From the NCBI GenBank assembly GCA_037447605.1, contig CM074812.1:43996-107995 (forward strand): a DNA stretch of 64,000 bases. Reading direction: 5' to 3'. This stretch comes from Zygnema circumcarinatum (taxonomy: Eukaryota; Streptophyta; Zygnematophyceae; Zygnematales; Zygnemataceae). The translations under genes were made by a program, and so were the position numbers. Under the pieces are notes generated by a model. The model was not told the origin of the DNA and searched no databases. It worked only from the letters and a program-made list of their open reading frames with translations. This document shows positions 23,543-35,477 of the stretch, piece by piece; positions within the stretch are counted from its first letter, which is position 1; each line of letters starts with the position of its first letter.

Positions 23543-26500
23543 CTTCTCAGAAGCATACAATAGCTGCCCAAAACGATTATTGGTTAGTTTGATCCCCAAC
23601 GCTTGAGCAGCAAGCGTGCTTGCTCGTTCTTCGTGCAGGAAGCATGAACTCTCATCTCAGACGAACCGAACCGTTTTCACCAAAGGAGGCGGCCAAACCA
23701 TTCTAACTAACCTGAACACACAACAGTGAGTTTATTCGGGCCTTTGAGCTGTTGACACCTCCTCCGTCTCCTTCCTGATCACTCTGATCCGATTCAGATG
23801 ACCAGCCAAGCTGATGCCCCTTCTCCCACGGGCTGTCGCCGATGTGATTCTTGTAACCACCGAAGTTTCTTCGTTGTTCAACTTTGTCTCCAGCATCTCG
23901 GCTAGTCTGTTTTCTCAAATGAGGTGGCCTATATGTACGTGCGCTGGGAGTTGCTGTTGCTGTTGGGCTTATCCCCGGAGCCTGAGCTTTCCCAGCAGCA
24001 GCTTGATGAAAAGTTCTACTGAAACTGTTGCTCTGTGGACTTGAGATTCCATATCCGAAGAAGCGACGGACACTCGAGATTAAAGTTGGGACCTGAAGCA
24101 ATTTCTCCACATTCGTGTCTCAGCAAGTGCCACAGATGTACTCAGCCTCTCCCTTTCAGCGTTGCATGCAGAAAACTTCCCCCAATACGCAGATTTAGCC
24201 AAACTTAAAGCTGGGGGGGCAGCTGACCTGCGGAAGTGCCAGCTTAGGGTTTGCTAAGAGCAGAAGGTAAAGACAGCGGAGGACTGCACAGTACAGCCTG
24301 CAGTCATGGACAACTCCATTAAGGCTAATTGCACTCATACAGCAAATCAGTGCAAAACAAACACAGAAAACTGCAAATAGCCTAAATGTGCTTGGGCATG
24401 CTTTGTCCTCTACTGAGGAACATCGTCTATCAGATCCTTGAGCTTCGTTTGACCAGCACCACTCAAGATTTAGTACACATTTGAAGAATAAATTCTGGCT
24501 ACCCCATGTGCTTATGCTGGCTCAATAAGTTGCATAACATACACATTGGGCAGCCTCTTTACACTTTCGCATGCCAATAAGAAATTCCAAATGCGGTAAC
24601 CGAAGAAGTAGGCCCACCTAGATGAGGCAGCATCCAGGACAAGAGGAACGGAGACGGATGCGAGGGGGTCCAACAGCTGCCTTACTGCCTGTGCCCCAAG
24701 TTCACACCTCGACTATCGGCAAATGGAAAACATGATGTTGCACAGAACCTGGCAAAAGTGCGAGCCGGAAATGAATAAACTTTATAATACTCGTGCAAAA
24801 TAGGCTAAAAAAGGGAAGTCTAATTTTTTAACGAGATCATTCTCTTGGTCCATGAAATTCCTTGTCCACATACATGCACAAAGTCCAATGCAGCAGTCGC
24901 TTTAACCAAATGCACCTGAATGTCAAGGCAGGCTGTACATTCGTTTTTCTTTTGCAGAGGAAAAAAGTCATAAACCTTGTGTTGACGATACATGGATCAT
25001 TTTCCTGACAATACACGGGTTTCATTGTGCTCTTCTGCTCGTCTGAAACAAACTCTATTGGAGCTTATACTGGATAGAGAATGCCTGTCATTTCCGTTCA
25101 CGGCCCATATGCAATTACAAATATAGTTGCCCTTTTTGTCATGCACGCAGTTGGCGTCTGATATATATGCAGAAGCGTGTTCCAAAAAGTTATGATTCGG
25201 GAATTAGCGACAGCGGTAGGAAAAGTGACTCACGGCAAGGATTATGGAGTGATGGTCAGGGGTGAGCGTTGAGCCAGAGCTGCTGAGAAAACTGACTAGG
25301 GCTGTGAAGACCAGAGTGAGGGCCTCCAAAAACTCCTCTCTCTTCCACTCTTTGCTATCCATCTCTTCGTCCAAACGAACACGTTCAACTGACTGCTGAA
25401 AGCCTTCGACATTCCTCCTCCGAGGCTCAGGCCGTATAGCAGAAAGTGGCACAAGGTGGTACAAAATTGCTGTAACTTCGTTGGCTGGCAACACGGGAGA
25501 GTTGTCATGAAGCAGTTGGCTGTTCTGCCAGGAAGGACACAAAGAACCTTAGCCACGAATTTCTTAATGCGGCTCCAAGAATTGTTATGTAATTCTTTAT
25601 GACTAAGCATGGCTTGGCAGCTTTCTTGATGCTTGTGCAAATCTGATACCTCGGGGTGAACTTTCCGTAGTATGACACCTTTGCCTGGCTGTTCAGAAAT
25701 CAGTGCCTTCCGAGTTGTAATCATAACAAACCATTTATATCGAGTACGTCTGCAATCTTTTGAATCCTAAACAATGCTTTGTGGGTCCGCTTGCACAATA
25801 TTTTTATCATAAAGGCTTTGGCTTGAAATTAGACCAAGAGAAGTCAGGCGTGAGTACACGCACCAAAGAGCTCGTAAGGCTTTCAACATGATCAGCCTCT
25901 CTGAAGGTTCAAATTCTGTTGCTGGCACTGCGCCGTAGAGATTAGCTAGAGTAAAGTTGTTATTTTCAAACAAACCCTCGGGAGGACGAGGAAGAAGAAA
26001 GCGAATGAAGGATGTAATTGCTAGAAACTCTTCTGAAGAAGTGGGCAACCGAATGCGAGAGGTGACCTCTGCGATCTGCAGACCAAAATTGCGGTGGCAT
26101 GGCCCAGAGTATAAGTAAATTTAGGGTGCATAAGGCCATGCAAAAAAAGTGGATTGGAGTTGAGTTGTTCCAAATGGACGTGCTGTGTACGCGCTGCTTG
26201 ATCCTGGGAATGCTCACCAGGTCGCACGTGCGATGGCATGCTTGCCTAAGGTATTGCTGTTGTAAAGCATCTCTTGGTTCCTTTTCCAATTCAACCACTA
26301 ATTCCGTCAATGCCATAATGCCTGAAACAACCTGCAGAACGAGCAAAATAGCCTCCTGTTACAATTTTCTTACAACCGTACATTATACGCGAGGATGGAG
26401 TGGCAACGTGCACCAAATAACGTCCTAAAACTGCGGAAACCAGCGAGATACACGCAGTGCGCACTATCGTGTACCTGGTGAGTAGGCAAATGTTCAGCAG

Positions 26501-26672
26501 CACCTGCAAGAGCAGCCAAATCTTCCGCTATGGTTGCAGCATTGTGACATCTACTGTCATCATTAGTTTCTGTCAAGGCATGCAAGGAAGTGCAAGCCTT
26601 GTCCCATGCCTCTGCTATGCGGGCACTTTCCCTTTCCCCTATCGCCTGCCGAGGTCGCCGAGAGGGCGCCAT
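16342..26672 (-). CDS. HEATR6-like HEAT/ARM repeat protein (large, about 20 short exons)
   Basis: Start ATG at 26672 (MAPSRRPRQAIGERES). Readable exon blocks on the minus strand, borders approximate unless both ends are clear: 26475-26672, 26218-26331, 25864-26075, 25237-25520, 23712-24093, 23240-23340, 22853-22900, 22536-22690, 21330-21500, 21050-21170, 20625-20805, 20112-20333, 19880-19950, 19500-19612, 18450-18545, 18182-18270, 17580-17733, 16907-17020, 16696-16830, 16420-16508. Family landmarks appear in the expected order: TYRPPHLRKQ, SSKARINSLLCVQ, QADPKSLHAHWPDLLPTHD, ILSVMLFDPIPR, ARLAAANAFADMLEGPLRPF, DESSAVRCVACRALG, AAARAVANLCNALR, VRANAVRALGNLSRF, FKIRIHAAAALAVPSAR and DYGSSYCDVVGGLAMALD. 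HEATR6 proteins are alpha-solenoids of poorly known function. The 3' end is uncertain: reading past the last block gives a stop near 16342. Some exons between 24.1 and 25.2 kb may be missed. Confidence 0.8.
23491..23540. repeat. (CT)n microsatellite
   Basis: A nearly pure CT run of about 50 bases lies inside an intron of the HEATR6-like gene. On the coding strand it is a GA run. Confidence 0.9.
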
Positions 26673-27471
26673 GGCGGGGCGAGCACCGCCGAAACCGAAC
26701 TCGTCTTCCGCAGCCCGCGGCCCTGCATTCGCCCTCCACAGTCCGCCGCTGCGCCAGCGCGGTCAGCTGTGCAGTAATTCGCAGCTCCACATGATTATTT
26801 GCACCAGAAATCGCCTCACAACACAAAGCATTCGAGGCCGCCTGCTTGCAACGGCATAGAACCCTCCATGGTGCGGCTCCTCCACTGTCTCCGCATGAGC
26901 TCACACAAGCTAACGAGTAGTTAGGGGAATATTAAAATGGTGTGACTATTAGCTGATCGTTTCCTGTCACAATGATGCTCCCATTTGCTGCAAAGAACGG
27001 CACAATGGCCTCTTTCAGATCCAAATTGTAATTCTTGCTCACACCCGTAAAAGTGGTATTTGAATAGGCACTTCCTGTCTCCTTTGAAAGTCTACGTCGT
27101 CGTTTCTTGAGCTACTTCTATCAAGCACTGCCCCACTTGCCAAGGACGTCTTTAACCAATTGACGTTATGACTGCACAACCCAGTATGTGTTCCACGTAT
27201 GGTGTCCGCATTGCTCGCTTCCATTTCGTCATTTTTTCACCTTGTTTCCTGTATACATCTGTCACTGCCGGTGCCTTCGAACTCGAGGCCGTCTGTCCTG
27301 CATGTGGCTTTTTTTTTGCCACATTTTGGACCTACTGAAAGACGAGATCTCCTACACGAGATTACTGCTCGTGTTCTATGTTGACTTGGCGAGGGCCATG
27401 CCTCCGGCTTTTAATTCAAATAAGGACACTCAGCCGATGAGCTGATACCGTGTTTGGTGTTGAAAGGTCAG
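26673..27471. promoter_or_regulatory. Divergent promoter region between the HEATR6-like and coiled-coil genes
   Basis: The minus-strand HEATR6-like gene starts at 26672. The first secure exon of the plus-strand coiled-coil gene is at 27472. Its true first exon probably lies in this interval, but I could not select one: several plus-strand frames exist (for example 26671-26859 and 27188-27445) and none has coiled-coil character. Confidence 0.4.
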
Positions 27472-30400
27472 GTAGAAAGCGATGCGGAATTCCACAGGCT
27501 CGCAGAGAAGCTGGAGACAACCAATACGCAATTATGGAAGGTGACTATTTGTGCTCCATGTTGGGCTTTGTAATTGCTAACAAGCGCCATATAAAAATAC
27601 ATCATTTCCTATTTTTGCAAGCTACAATGGGTATGCTTTCTCCCGTTGAGAATGAATGGCTAAGGTAAAATGTACGAGGGAAGCAGGCAGAGGAGCAGGT
27701 GGCATTGTCGAGGAAGGCGGCAGAGACTGCAAGCCTTGAGCGTGACGCTGCAATCGCGGCAAAGGTGGGCAGTCTCAGTCAGAAGCTCCAACTTGGCTAT
27801 AACAAATGATCTCGCAAGGCTTTCCTACACTCAAACTTTACGTTTCGTCGCACTGTTGTCTCTCGTTAAGGGCCGGGGAAAGTGGGAGGGCAAAATTCTC
27901 ATGTGTGCGGCCGGACCCTCAAGCTTTCGGTGATTACTCGATTGTTTTGTGAGGTTTTTTTTTTCGGTTTACGACGTTTTCCCACCTTTTGCATGAGACG
28001 GGTTCTCTGTCGAGGAACTCATGGATACATCGCTTAATCCAATGCACACCGACTCTCTGTGCAGAGCCATGTATTCATTGACTTCCTTTAGGTGGTCTCT
28101 CCTGTGCAATCCACTGAAGTTGATTTGTTTTGTGAACAGGAAAGCTTGGCAGCACAACTTCGGATGGTCAAGAATAAGCTGAGGGAGACAGAGGAAGAGC
28201 TTTATCGAGTAAGTAGATTGATATCAGAGTGGCCTTAGCAGCTAGCCCACTTAGCGACTATGCTGCCTCCACGTCCATCCGGGTACCATTGAGCCTTTTG
28301 GAAAAAACTTCAGTAGTCAACCGGCAATCTCCATGCTACTGTCCACTTACGTGTGTCTTTGTACCACCTCACGGATGCAAACCACCGCTGTTCGGTTTTT
28401 TTCTCATTTCCATGGAAAATGGTCCTGTATCTAGACAGTGATCAATAGTGATATTTCCACTCGATTGATGGAGAGCTGCTTGGCAGGCCGAGGAAGACAT
28501 GGCCGCCCTGCGGGCGGAGCTGCGGGCCGTCCACGTGTCAGGCGAGAAGGCGAGTTCCGACCCGTCCGGAGCTTCTTCTGAACAACTCCGCTTGGCAGAG
28601 CAGGAGCGAGATGCTGCCAAGGGAGATCTGCAGGTGAAATTTTCCAGCCTTCTCGTTTTTGGTTTGTTCTTGTTTATGCGTTTTTTTTTTCTATGTGTGT
28701 TTGACAGACTTGGTGCTTTGTGCATCTCGCTTCTGAGCCTTCTCCTTCAGTTCGAGGACGGTAATCTTATATTCGTTCATTTATAACTTGAGCCTTCGAC
28801 AAAGAAAAAACGATTTTTTGTGTGCTCGTTACAGACCTTTGCATCCATGTTGACTATGTTGCGGATGCGCATGCCGAGCATTGAGCCATCGCCGGACATC
28901 TATTGCAGGAAGCGCATCGTGTTCTGCAACTTGAGCAGAAACAAGCAGCCATGGAGCGGCAAAGGGCAGCCGCGTTGCAATCAGAAAAAGACGAGCTTGA
29001 ACAAGCCCTCCTTGCAGCTCGTGAAAAACTTCGTGTATGTAGCTCTTTGCCGAATCTTGTTGACCTCAACTCTTGTTTGGAGGCAGATGCTCCCTCCGGA
29101 CCCGTACCTCTTTCAGTGATTGCATTGGGTTTTTTGGCTGTCTGAGTGTAACTCCTCGCTGCGGGTGAAGCCATTCAGGAGCGCTCGCAGCTTTTGGAGA
29201 AGTCCTCAGACGCTGCATCCCCTTCAAACGGGGCGGCTCAGCAAGCCAGTCTGGATACTGTGGAGCAGGTGAGATGCACAAAGCAAACATGCTTACAAGA
29301 AGACTACTCGCTTGAACCTTTCCAAGACAATTCAGCTACTTAACAATTGTTGATGTCTGTCTGATCCACAGTAAAATTACGGAGATTTACATAGAGTACG
29401 TAGCCGGTTGTATAAGAAGACAAATCTTTCTATGAACTCGGAAACTAAATTTTTTTGAGTTGGAAATAGGATTTTAGTAGGTTAGGGTCGTCAAATTTTG
29501 GAATGGAGTCGTAGTAACGACTGCGATTTAACATGCACTGCTCTGCTTGCCAGGCCACTACATCCTCCGCTGCTCCCATAGCCTCAGAGAAAGTGGAGGA
29601 AACTCCAACACTTGAGCAGGTTTGCATGCCTAACTTACTTGCAGTTTTTGGTCAATATTTGAAAGTCATTGGCGCCTATCTTGTGAATGACTACATGTGA
29701 CAAATACTCGAACTTTATTAGTCTGCCCAAGGCTACGCATAGCATTAGGTTAAACTCTGACCACTATAGCAGGGCCTTTGACTGCTGGCATCGAGGTCTT
29801 CGTGCCTGCATTGCTTGCACTTCGACTGCATATCAGTCTGCATCTGTTGATAAGTGGCATTCCTGGGGACTGAAACCAATAGAAACCTGTGGAGCCAGAA
29901 TACGTATCATAGCCTTATTTTGCTAGCATGCTACGAGGACATGCCTTGTGGACATGACTTCGCATGGAAACTGTGTGGTGGCTCCATGACTTGTCAGGAA
30001 GAGGATAAAGCGAAGAAGCCGGAGTCCTTGGAAAAGGAGCAGGAGAAGGGGCCGGCGGGTGGCAGCAGGCAGGAGGCGCACGTGCGGCAGCTCCTCGCGG
30101 CGGTGGAGCGATTGGACAAGGGCCGCGAGAAGCTTCTCGCAGAGGTCTGCAATTGGCCGGCCTTACCCGGAAAAAAAAACAAATAAAAAAAATATAAAAA
30201 TAAAAAATAACAATAAACAGATAAAAAACAGAAAACAGATACAGAAACAGATAGACTCGCAAATCAGTGCCAGCCAGTTCCTCGTTCACAGCAGAAATTC
30301 CGCCAAAACTGAAGCAGCCAAGCACAGCTCCTGGACCTATCAGCAGTCTGCAGCCGCCGGGTTTTCTTTTGTGCATAAATGGCATAAAATGCACTTCTTG

Positions 30401-32070
30401 GTGCATTTCGAGAGTGTGAAGTTTGTATAGTTGAATTGGTGTGGCTGTCATCTAGCCTCGCAATGTCGATAGGCCCTCGTAAGAATTTTTTGACAGCTTA
30501 TCCATTCTTGGTGAACGTGAATGTGGTAGTTTAGCGGAGTCTTGGATTTCCCATGGAGAACTATTTGCTGCTCAGTTTGATACTATGTCACTCTTGTTGT
30601 CGACCTTCATTTTTCTACCTGTGCTTTCGGTTTTCAACTGCCTTTGAAGTCATTGTTGACTAATACTGCAAACCCAGTGCTAACGTTTGGTAAGCGATCG
30701 TACATCATGCAGCCTATTCGCTACAATCGTTTTATTTCTCTTTTTCTTGTGTGCATGGCAGGTTGACGCGCAGTCCTTGCAGATTGAACGTCTGTACAGC
30801 GAGAACGCCGGCTTGTCGGCCGGCCTGCAGGAGCTCGCGGAGATATCTGTCAGTTGGGAGGTTCAGGTTCGTGCATCTCACAGGTCATCTGCACTCGACT
30901 TGCTGCCGCAGAGCTCATCTGCGTGTTCGTCGAGAGTCTCACTCGTTCGTAGGAAAATATGTCAGAACTGTATGTGGAGCAAAGTTTTTGCGAATTGTCT
31001 GAGATTTACGATTATGGAATGGTTAATTAAGTTGCTCTCGGGTACAATTGACGAAGCATGTGTTCTGATAAGGGATATAATGGTATTGACTGGTCTGAAC
31101 GGGGTCTGCAGATGCGTGAAGCTTCAAGAGAAAGCATGGAGTTACGAGCTGAACTCGCAGTGTTGAGGGCAGAACACGCCCAGCAGCTGCGCCGGGAGGT
31201 TGCAACCCCGGGAAATAGAGGAGAAGGATCACCTAACGCAGGGCAGGACGGAACTGGCAGTCAGAATGACTGCGATGATGACTCTTTGCAGCGATTGAAG
31301 CGGGAAAATATCCAGCTTCAAGTAAGGGAATCACATTGCAGATCGAATGTTTGTATTTACTGTTTCAGCTGCTTCTGCTTTTGTTTGAGAAGAAATGTCC
31401 CATCCGGAGGGCAGGATCAGTGGAGATTTCAACTTGAGTGTGTAGTGCTGACATTCTTCTTCTTCTCATCCCCTATTATGTTGAATTTAGTTGACTCATG
31501 ACTCTCTGCAATGGTTGTTGCATTGGGGGGTCAGATTGAACTAGGAAATTTGAAGACGCAGTGTGAATCATTGGCTGGTCGCAATGAGCAGCTCGTAGCC
31601 GACTACACGCGCTGCCTGCAGAGGCTCAGTAAACTTAGCATGCTGTAAGTCGCCCCATCCTGTTCCAAACTCTGTTGGAATCCTCGCGATATGTGTGAAA
31701 TACTCGGACTCTTTTGAGCTGCGCGTAGCTTTCCATGTATAGCACACTCTGTGAGGTCCTGATTAGTTCGAGTTCATGATTTCACTTCATATTTCAGCTT
31801 TCTGGTTAGGCAAAGATGAAGGAGAGCACAATGGATTAGTAGTCCAGCGTCTGGTAGAATGCACCTTTCGGTAGTTTGATTCTAAGAGAGCCTTTTGCTT
31901 GTCATCGCTACAAAGCAAAGCATTCCCCTCCAGGGCGTGGCAGACTGCGGCTGATGCGGGAAGTGCGCGTCATGGGGTCGGGGGGGGGCAGCTACAAGCG
32001 GATCCTCGGCGGGGTGGTGAACAAGCTAAAGCTGATTCGCCAGGAGAACTCCCTCCTGGCTGTTCGCTAG
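27472..32070 (+). CDS. Unrecognised coiled-coil protein (N-terminus not located)
   Basis: Twelve exons can be read: 27472-27540, 27687-27764, 28140-28208, 28487-28633, 28909-29034, 29179-29268, 29554-29619, 29998-30144, 30762-30866, 31112-31321, 31535-31644, 31944-32070. They join into one frame of 447 residues ending in a stop at 32068-32070. Nearly all of it is heptad-like Glu/Leu/Ala/Gln/Lys-rich helix, for example EFHRLAEKLETTNTQLWK, HRVLQLEQKQAAMERQRAAA and KDELEQALLAAREKLR, with two Ser/Pro-rich breaks. The tail, SGGGSYKRILGGVVNKLKLI then RQENSLLAVR, looks conserved but I do not recognise it. Long coiled coils of this sort occur in golgins, tethering factors and cytoskeletal linkers; no GRIP domain is visible. 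All internal introns but the last are phase 0. The 5' end is missing, so the start given is the first secure exon, not the start codon. Confidence 0.72.
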
Positions 32071-32941
32071 GCACCAGGAAAAGAGGGGGTTGGCGCTGCA
32101 CTGCCTCTGCCAGTCCGTTCCATGCGAGGAAGCAACAAATGGGATCGACAGTGGGGTTGGCACTCCAGCACTTTCTATCTCTGGGGGGGGTTTCAAACGT
32201 ATCTTACTTTCTTTCACTATTCAGCATGCATATTGCATATTGCTGTGATTGGTTTTGGATGCCCACGACGAGGACGAATAGGTCGGTGGCCAGCGCGGCC
32301 GCTTTGGGTTTCAATTGGGTTGGGGATTAGTGGATCTAAACCACGACCAGAGCGCATTTTATTGGGCAAGCGTCTGCTTTTCATGATCCGATCCGTCATT
32401 AGACGAGAGGCTCCACATTTTCACCGTAAAAATAACATCCACAGCAATTGCAACAAGGTCCACCTAACATGTAAACAGTGGTTTCAAGGTAGCTCTGTTC
32501 TGAGTCCTGCTGCCACGACTCAACAGTAACGCCAGCGCTGGCTAACAAGTTGGTGGCGAGGCTCGTGCCATGCGGCACTACGAGCCGCAGCAAATAACGG
32601 TCCTTCCAGAGGAAAGAGGCGGAACTTTTACTGGCCACTACTGCATAACTTTTCAACGGCAATCCTATAGCGATAATAATGACACCTATAGCCGCCTAAA
32701 ACTAACAGAGCCCGCCTAACTAATTGAAACAAATTGAGCTAATTTTCCGTGGATCGCATACTTACAGAGCACCTACATATTTAATAGAAAACTTAGCTGA
32801 AGGACACAACGGATCAGCCTATACAGCGCTACGCTTTGTTTGTAAAATCCTAAGTTCGCAGGCAGATTGAGCACTTTAAACGTGTCCAGATGAACACCAA
32901 AGTGATGAGCACCGCCGACTGAGTTTTGCGGAGCCGTGGGC
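32071..32941. other. Intergenic region between convergent genes
   Basis: It contains the 3' ends of the coiled-coil gene (+) and the basic-protein gene (-). A minus-strand open frame at 32399-32662 includes a Cys-rich stretch (CCNCCGC) but has no supporting exon structure or recognised domain. Confidence 0.45.
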
Positions 32942-34728
32942 TCAGGTTCCGACTCCAATTGGGTGCCGGGCTTCAGGCAGGCCGCTCGCGATGAACCTGA
33001 GGAGGCTGCGAGGCGTGCCTTGGGCCAAGTTGTGAAACGCATTTTGATGGAAGTCACGCGCTAGCTCGGCACACAGCTGGTCCGCCTGCTCGCACATGCT
33101 CCTCATGCTTCCAAGCATAGCTTCCATGGCATCCACCTGCTCCCACAGCCCCCCGACCCCCTCAGCTCCAGGTGTTATCAGCGAGGATAAATACTCCCTT
33201 CTTTCCAGCTTTAGTGACGGTGCTAAAATGGAAAAAAATTGAATCAACCAGGGAAAGCAAGACTTCTCGAGGCTCGAGGCTTCACAAGATCGCAAGGGCA
33301 GAAGGCATAGCAAGGCAGTCACTTCAGCTGATCGGATCACCGAAACAGCTTGCCATTTGGAGGCTTCAGAAAGATGTATGCTGAAGGATCACCCCCTACT
33401 TCAGTAAAGGCTTTAAGAGCGGACGGAATCTGGCAAGGGAAACCCAAAAATGAACAAGAACTTCCTAATGGCCGCAAAAGTCTAGAGTACAAATTCTTCC
33501 ATTGCAGGTTCCGAGTTGTAAACCTTCCATATCTATTTGGTGCGGGTGATTTTTTCAAAAGTTCCAATCGAATTAACACACAGGATTCGTAAATCTTTCC
33601 GTCGAGGCACGAGCGTTTCCAGTCATTCAGAAAGCATGTAGAACGAGGTACAGCTTTAATGTGATCACGACTCACCTGAATTTCCAGAGTAATTTGTGCT
33701 GCAGTTATGTTCTCTGAGATGCTAGGACCCCCCTCCACATCCTCCCTATCAGACTGTCCAGCTTCCGATGCTCCCACTTCCTCGTCTCTCTCACCACGAG
33801 ATGCTTGCTCCATGTTATCCATTGCCCACGTTTCAGCATTCAACCACCGTTCCCATTCTCTATTCTCAGCTTCCAATCGTTCCTTCAGGTATTGAAGTGT
33901 TTCCATATTCCGTTGCAATTTGCCCGATCTCTGCGGTTTTTGATCCTCTACTTTGATTTCAGAGGAGCGAGGCTCATTAGCTTGCAAAACCGGTACAACT
34001 TGATGCATCCATTCCTTCAGTCTCATTTTGACAGCTCGCCGTTCCTTCTTTCCAGTCTTCAACCTTTGCACTTCATTTTTGCAGATGTTGGTCAAGTAAT
34101 GCTTCCACTGGTCGCCATCCGACAGTTCCTTTTCTGAAGAAATAAGCAAGTTCGTTTCCTTTGTCGCTGTTTCTGACCTCTCTATTTCTGAAGCGATTGC
34201 TGTATCCCCCGCCCTGCCTTCTAGAACTTGCAGCCTGCCACTTCCTTCCGGTTCTGACCTGGTTCCCTTGCGGTTTGGCGCCAACGCAGAAATATCTACT
34301 TCGGATAACCCTGCTTTACTCGTCAACTTCCCAGCAGCACTCTTCCTACTGCAGGGCCCGTTTACAGTACTGGAGTCCTGAACAGTTACTTCCAGGCAAA
34401 CACTCGCTCGGGCCTCCAGCACCAACAAATCTGATCTCCTTCCCTTCAAGCGCCCCACCGCAACCGTTCCAGCAAGCTCCTCTTTTCCCAGGCCCCAATC
34501 ACACACTGCCAGTCCGTTACCCCCAGCGGTCTCCCGACCTCCTAAGACGTAAACATCCTCTACCTCAGGGACGACCTTCCCAAGGCTACCAGCAAAAGAC
34601 TTTCTTCCTCCAATACTTAACGACTTCTGCGCCCTATTTTTCTTCAAAGTTCCCTTCTTTATCTTTTTAAAGACACAGCCATTCTCCTCCATCTTCTTCG
34701 CCTTCACCCGCATCTCCATTTTCCCCAT
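32942..34728 (-). CDS. Unrecognised basic, partly coiled-coil protein (two or more exons)
   Basis: The first exon runs from the ATG at 34728 to a GTGAGT donor, so coding ends at 33676 (351 codons). It begins with a lysine-rich segment (KMEMRVKAKKMEENG, KKIKKGTLKKNRAQKSLSIG) that would suit nuclear or nucleolar targeting. Later it has a helical region (LKEWMHQVVPVLQ, then METLQYLKERLEAENREWER) typical of coiled coils. A second coding block at about 32942-33225 contains EQVDAMEAMLGSMRSMCEQA and ends at 32942-32944; the exact acceptor is not certain. The pattern (basic N-terminus, paired short coiled coils, helical C-terminus) could fit a kinetochore subunit of the Mis12/DSN1 kind, but no diagnostic motif proves this and I do not assign a function. 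A frame upstream to 34938 is open but low in complexity, so the internal ATG was preferred. Confidence 0.5.
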
Positions 34729-35113
34729 CCTGTCCCCCCACCCAAAACTAAAGCGCCTGCAGCGACAACGAGGCGAGCAGCGAGGGAGAGCAGAGCGGCA
34801 GCGGCAGCAGCAAGGGGAGGCGGAGGGAGGGAAGGAGAGGGCGGGAGGGCGGCAGCGCGTCTCGCAGAAGCGCGAAGGAGGTCGACCCGCGGAAGGCGGA
34901 GGCGGGCCCCAACGGTCACAGGCGGCCCGCCACTCCATGTGCGCGTGCCCCGTTCAGTTCGTAGAGTAACGGTAACGTGACGGCGCCCCGAGAGTAGACC
35001 ATGCGACGCGGAATACGCGGAGCCAATGGCCTGCACGCTCCGCATGTGTGAAACTGGAGGTGTAGGTGTGCCGTACGCTCGCGTCCGTCGCGGTTCTGAC
35101 CGACGTGTGCTTT

Positions 35114-35131
35114 CCGTACAACATTGTACGG
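35114..35131. promoter_or_regulatory. Inverted pair of CCGTACAA boxes (candidate SBP-domain site)
   Basis: CCGTACAA, two spacer bases, then TTGTACGG: a perfect eight-base inverted repeat about 390 bases upstream of the start codon at 34728. Preceded by T, it also fits the plant SPL/SBP-box consensus TNCGTACAA. Binding is inferred from the motif only. Confidence 0.6.
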
Positions 35132-35425
35132 ACAGTGAGAGGTCGGTGCTGTTCAGAATCGCACAGAAAGTTTTGCCTTGTGAGCTTTGGTTGCGAGGGC
35201 GAGGGCGTGTTGAGGGGGGTCAGTGCTCCGATCGGTGCAGACAGGAATGGGGCGGACAATAATGGAGTGACTGACTGATTATCTGCGGCGACCCGTCCAA
35301 CCAACCAACCAACAATTCCATTGCTGTGCAATTCCTTCATTTTTCCGTGCTGCGCTGCCATTCTAGAGGCTGCCAGTCTGCCGGTCAGCCCTCTACAAGC
35401 TGGCCATGGTCTAGGACCTGCGAGG

Positions 35426-35457
35426 CATGGCATGGCATGGCATGGGATGGGATGGAG
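35426..35457. repeat. Short GGCAT/GGGAT tandem repeat
   Basis: About six five-base units (GCATG/GGATG type) lie just past the stop codon of the fucosyltransferase gene, in its probable 3' untranslated region. Confidence 0.8.
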
Positions 35458-35477
35458 CTTTCTCCCCCTTGGGAGCC

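Larger units (their letters stand above)
34729..35477. promoter_or_regulatory. Promoter of the basic-protein gene and 3' flank of the fucosyltransferase gene
   Basis: Next to the start codon is a block rich in GGGAGG and AGCGGC (34775-34860), which reads as a CT-rich leader on the coding strand. Upstream lie GTAC boxes at 35073-35076, 35116-35119 and 35126-35129. A (CCAA)n run lies at about 35295-35313. Confidence 0.5.

Noticed and set aside
26670-26673. Plus-strand ATG (26671) overlapping the HEATR6-like ATG (26672, minus) within CCATGG
   Set aside because: CCATGG is a palindrome, so it gives a start codon on both strands. The plus-strand frame has no coiled-coil or other domain and would overlap coding sequence.
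32399-32662. Cys-rich minus-strand frame (CCNCCGC)
   Set aside because: No splice context, no similarity to a zinc-binding family, and it lies in a convergent intergenic spacer.
35426-35457. Short direct repeats considered as a CRISPR array
   Set aside because: Units are five bases with no spacers; this is a simple microsatellite in a eukaryotic gene flank.
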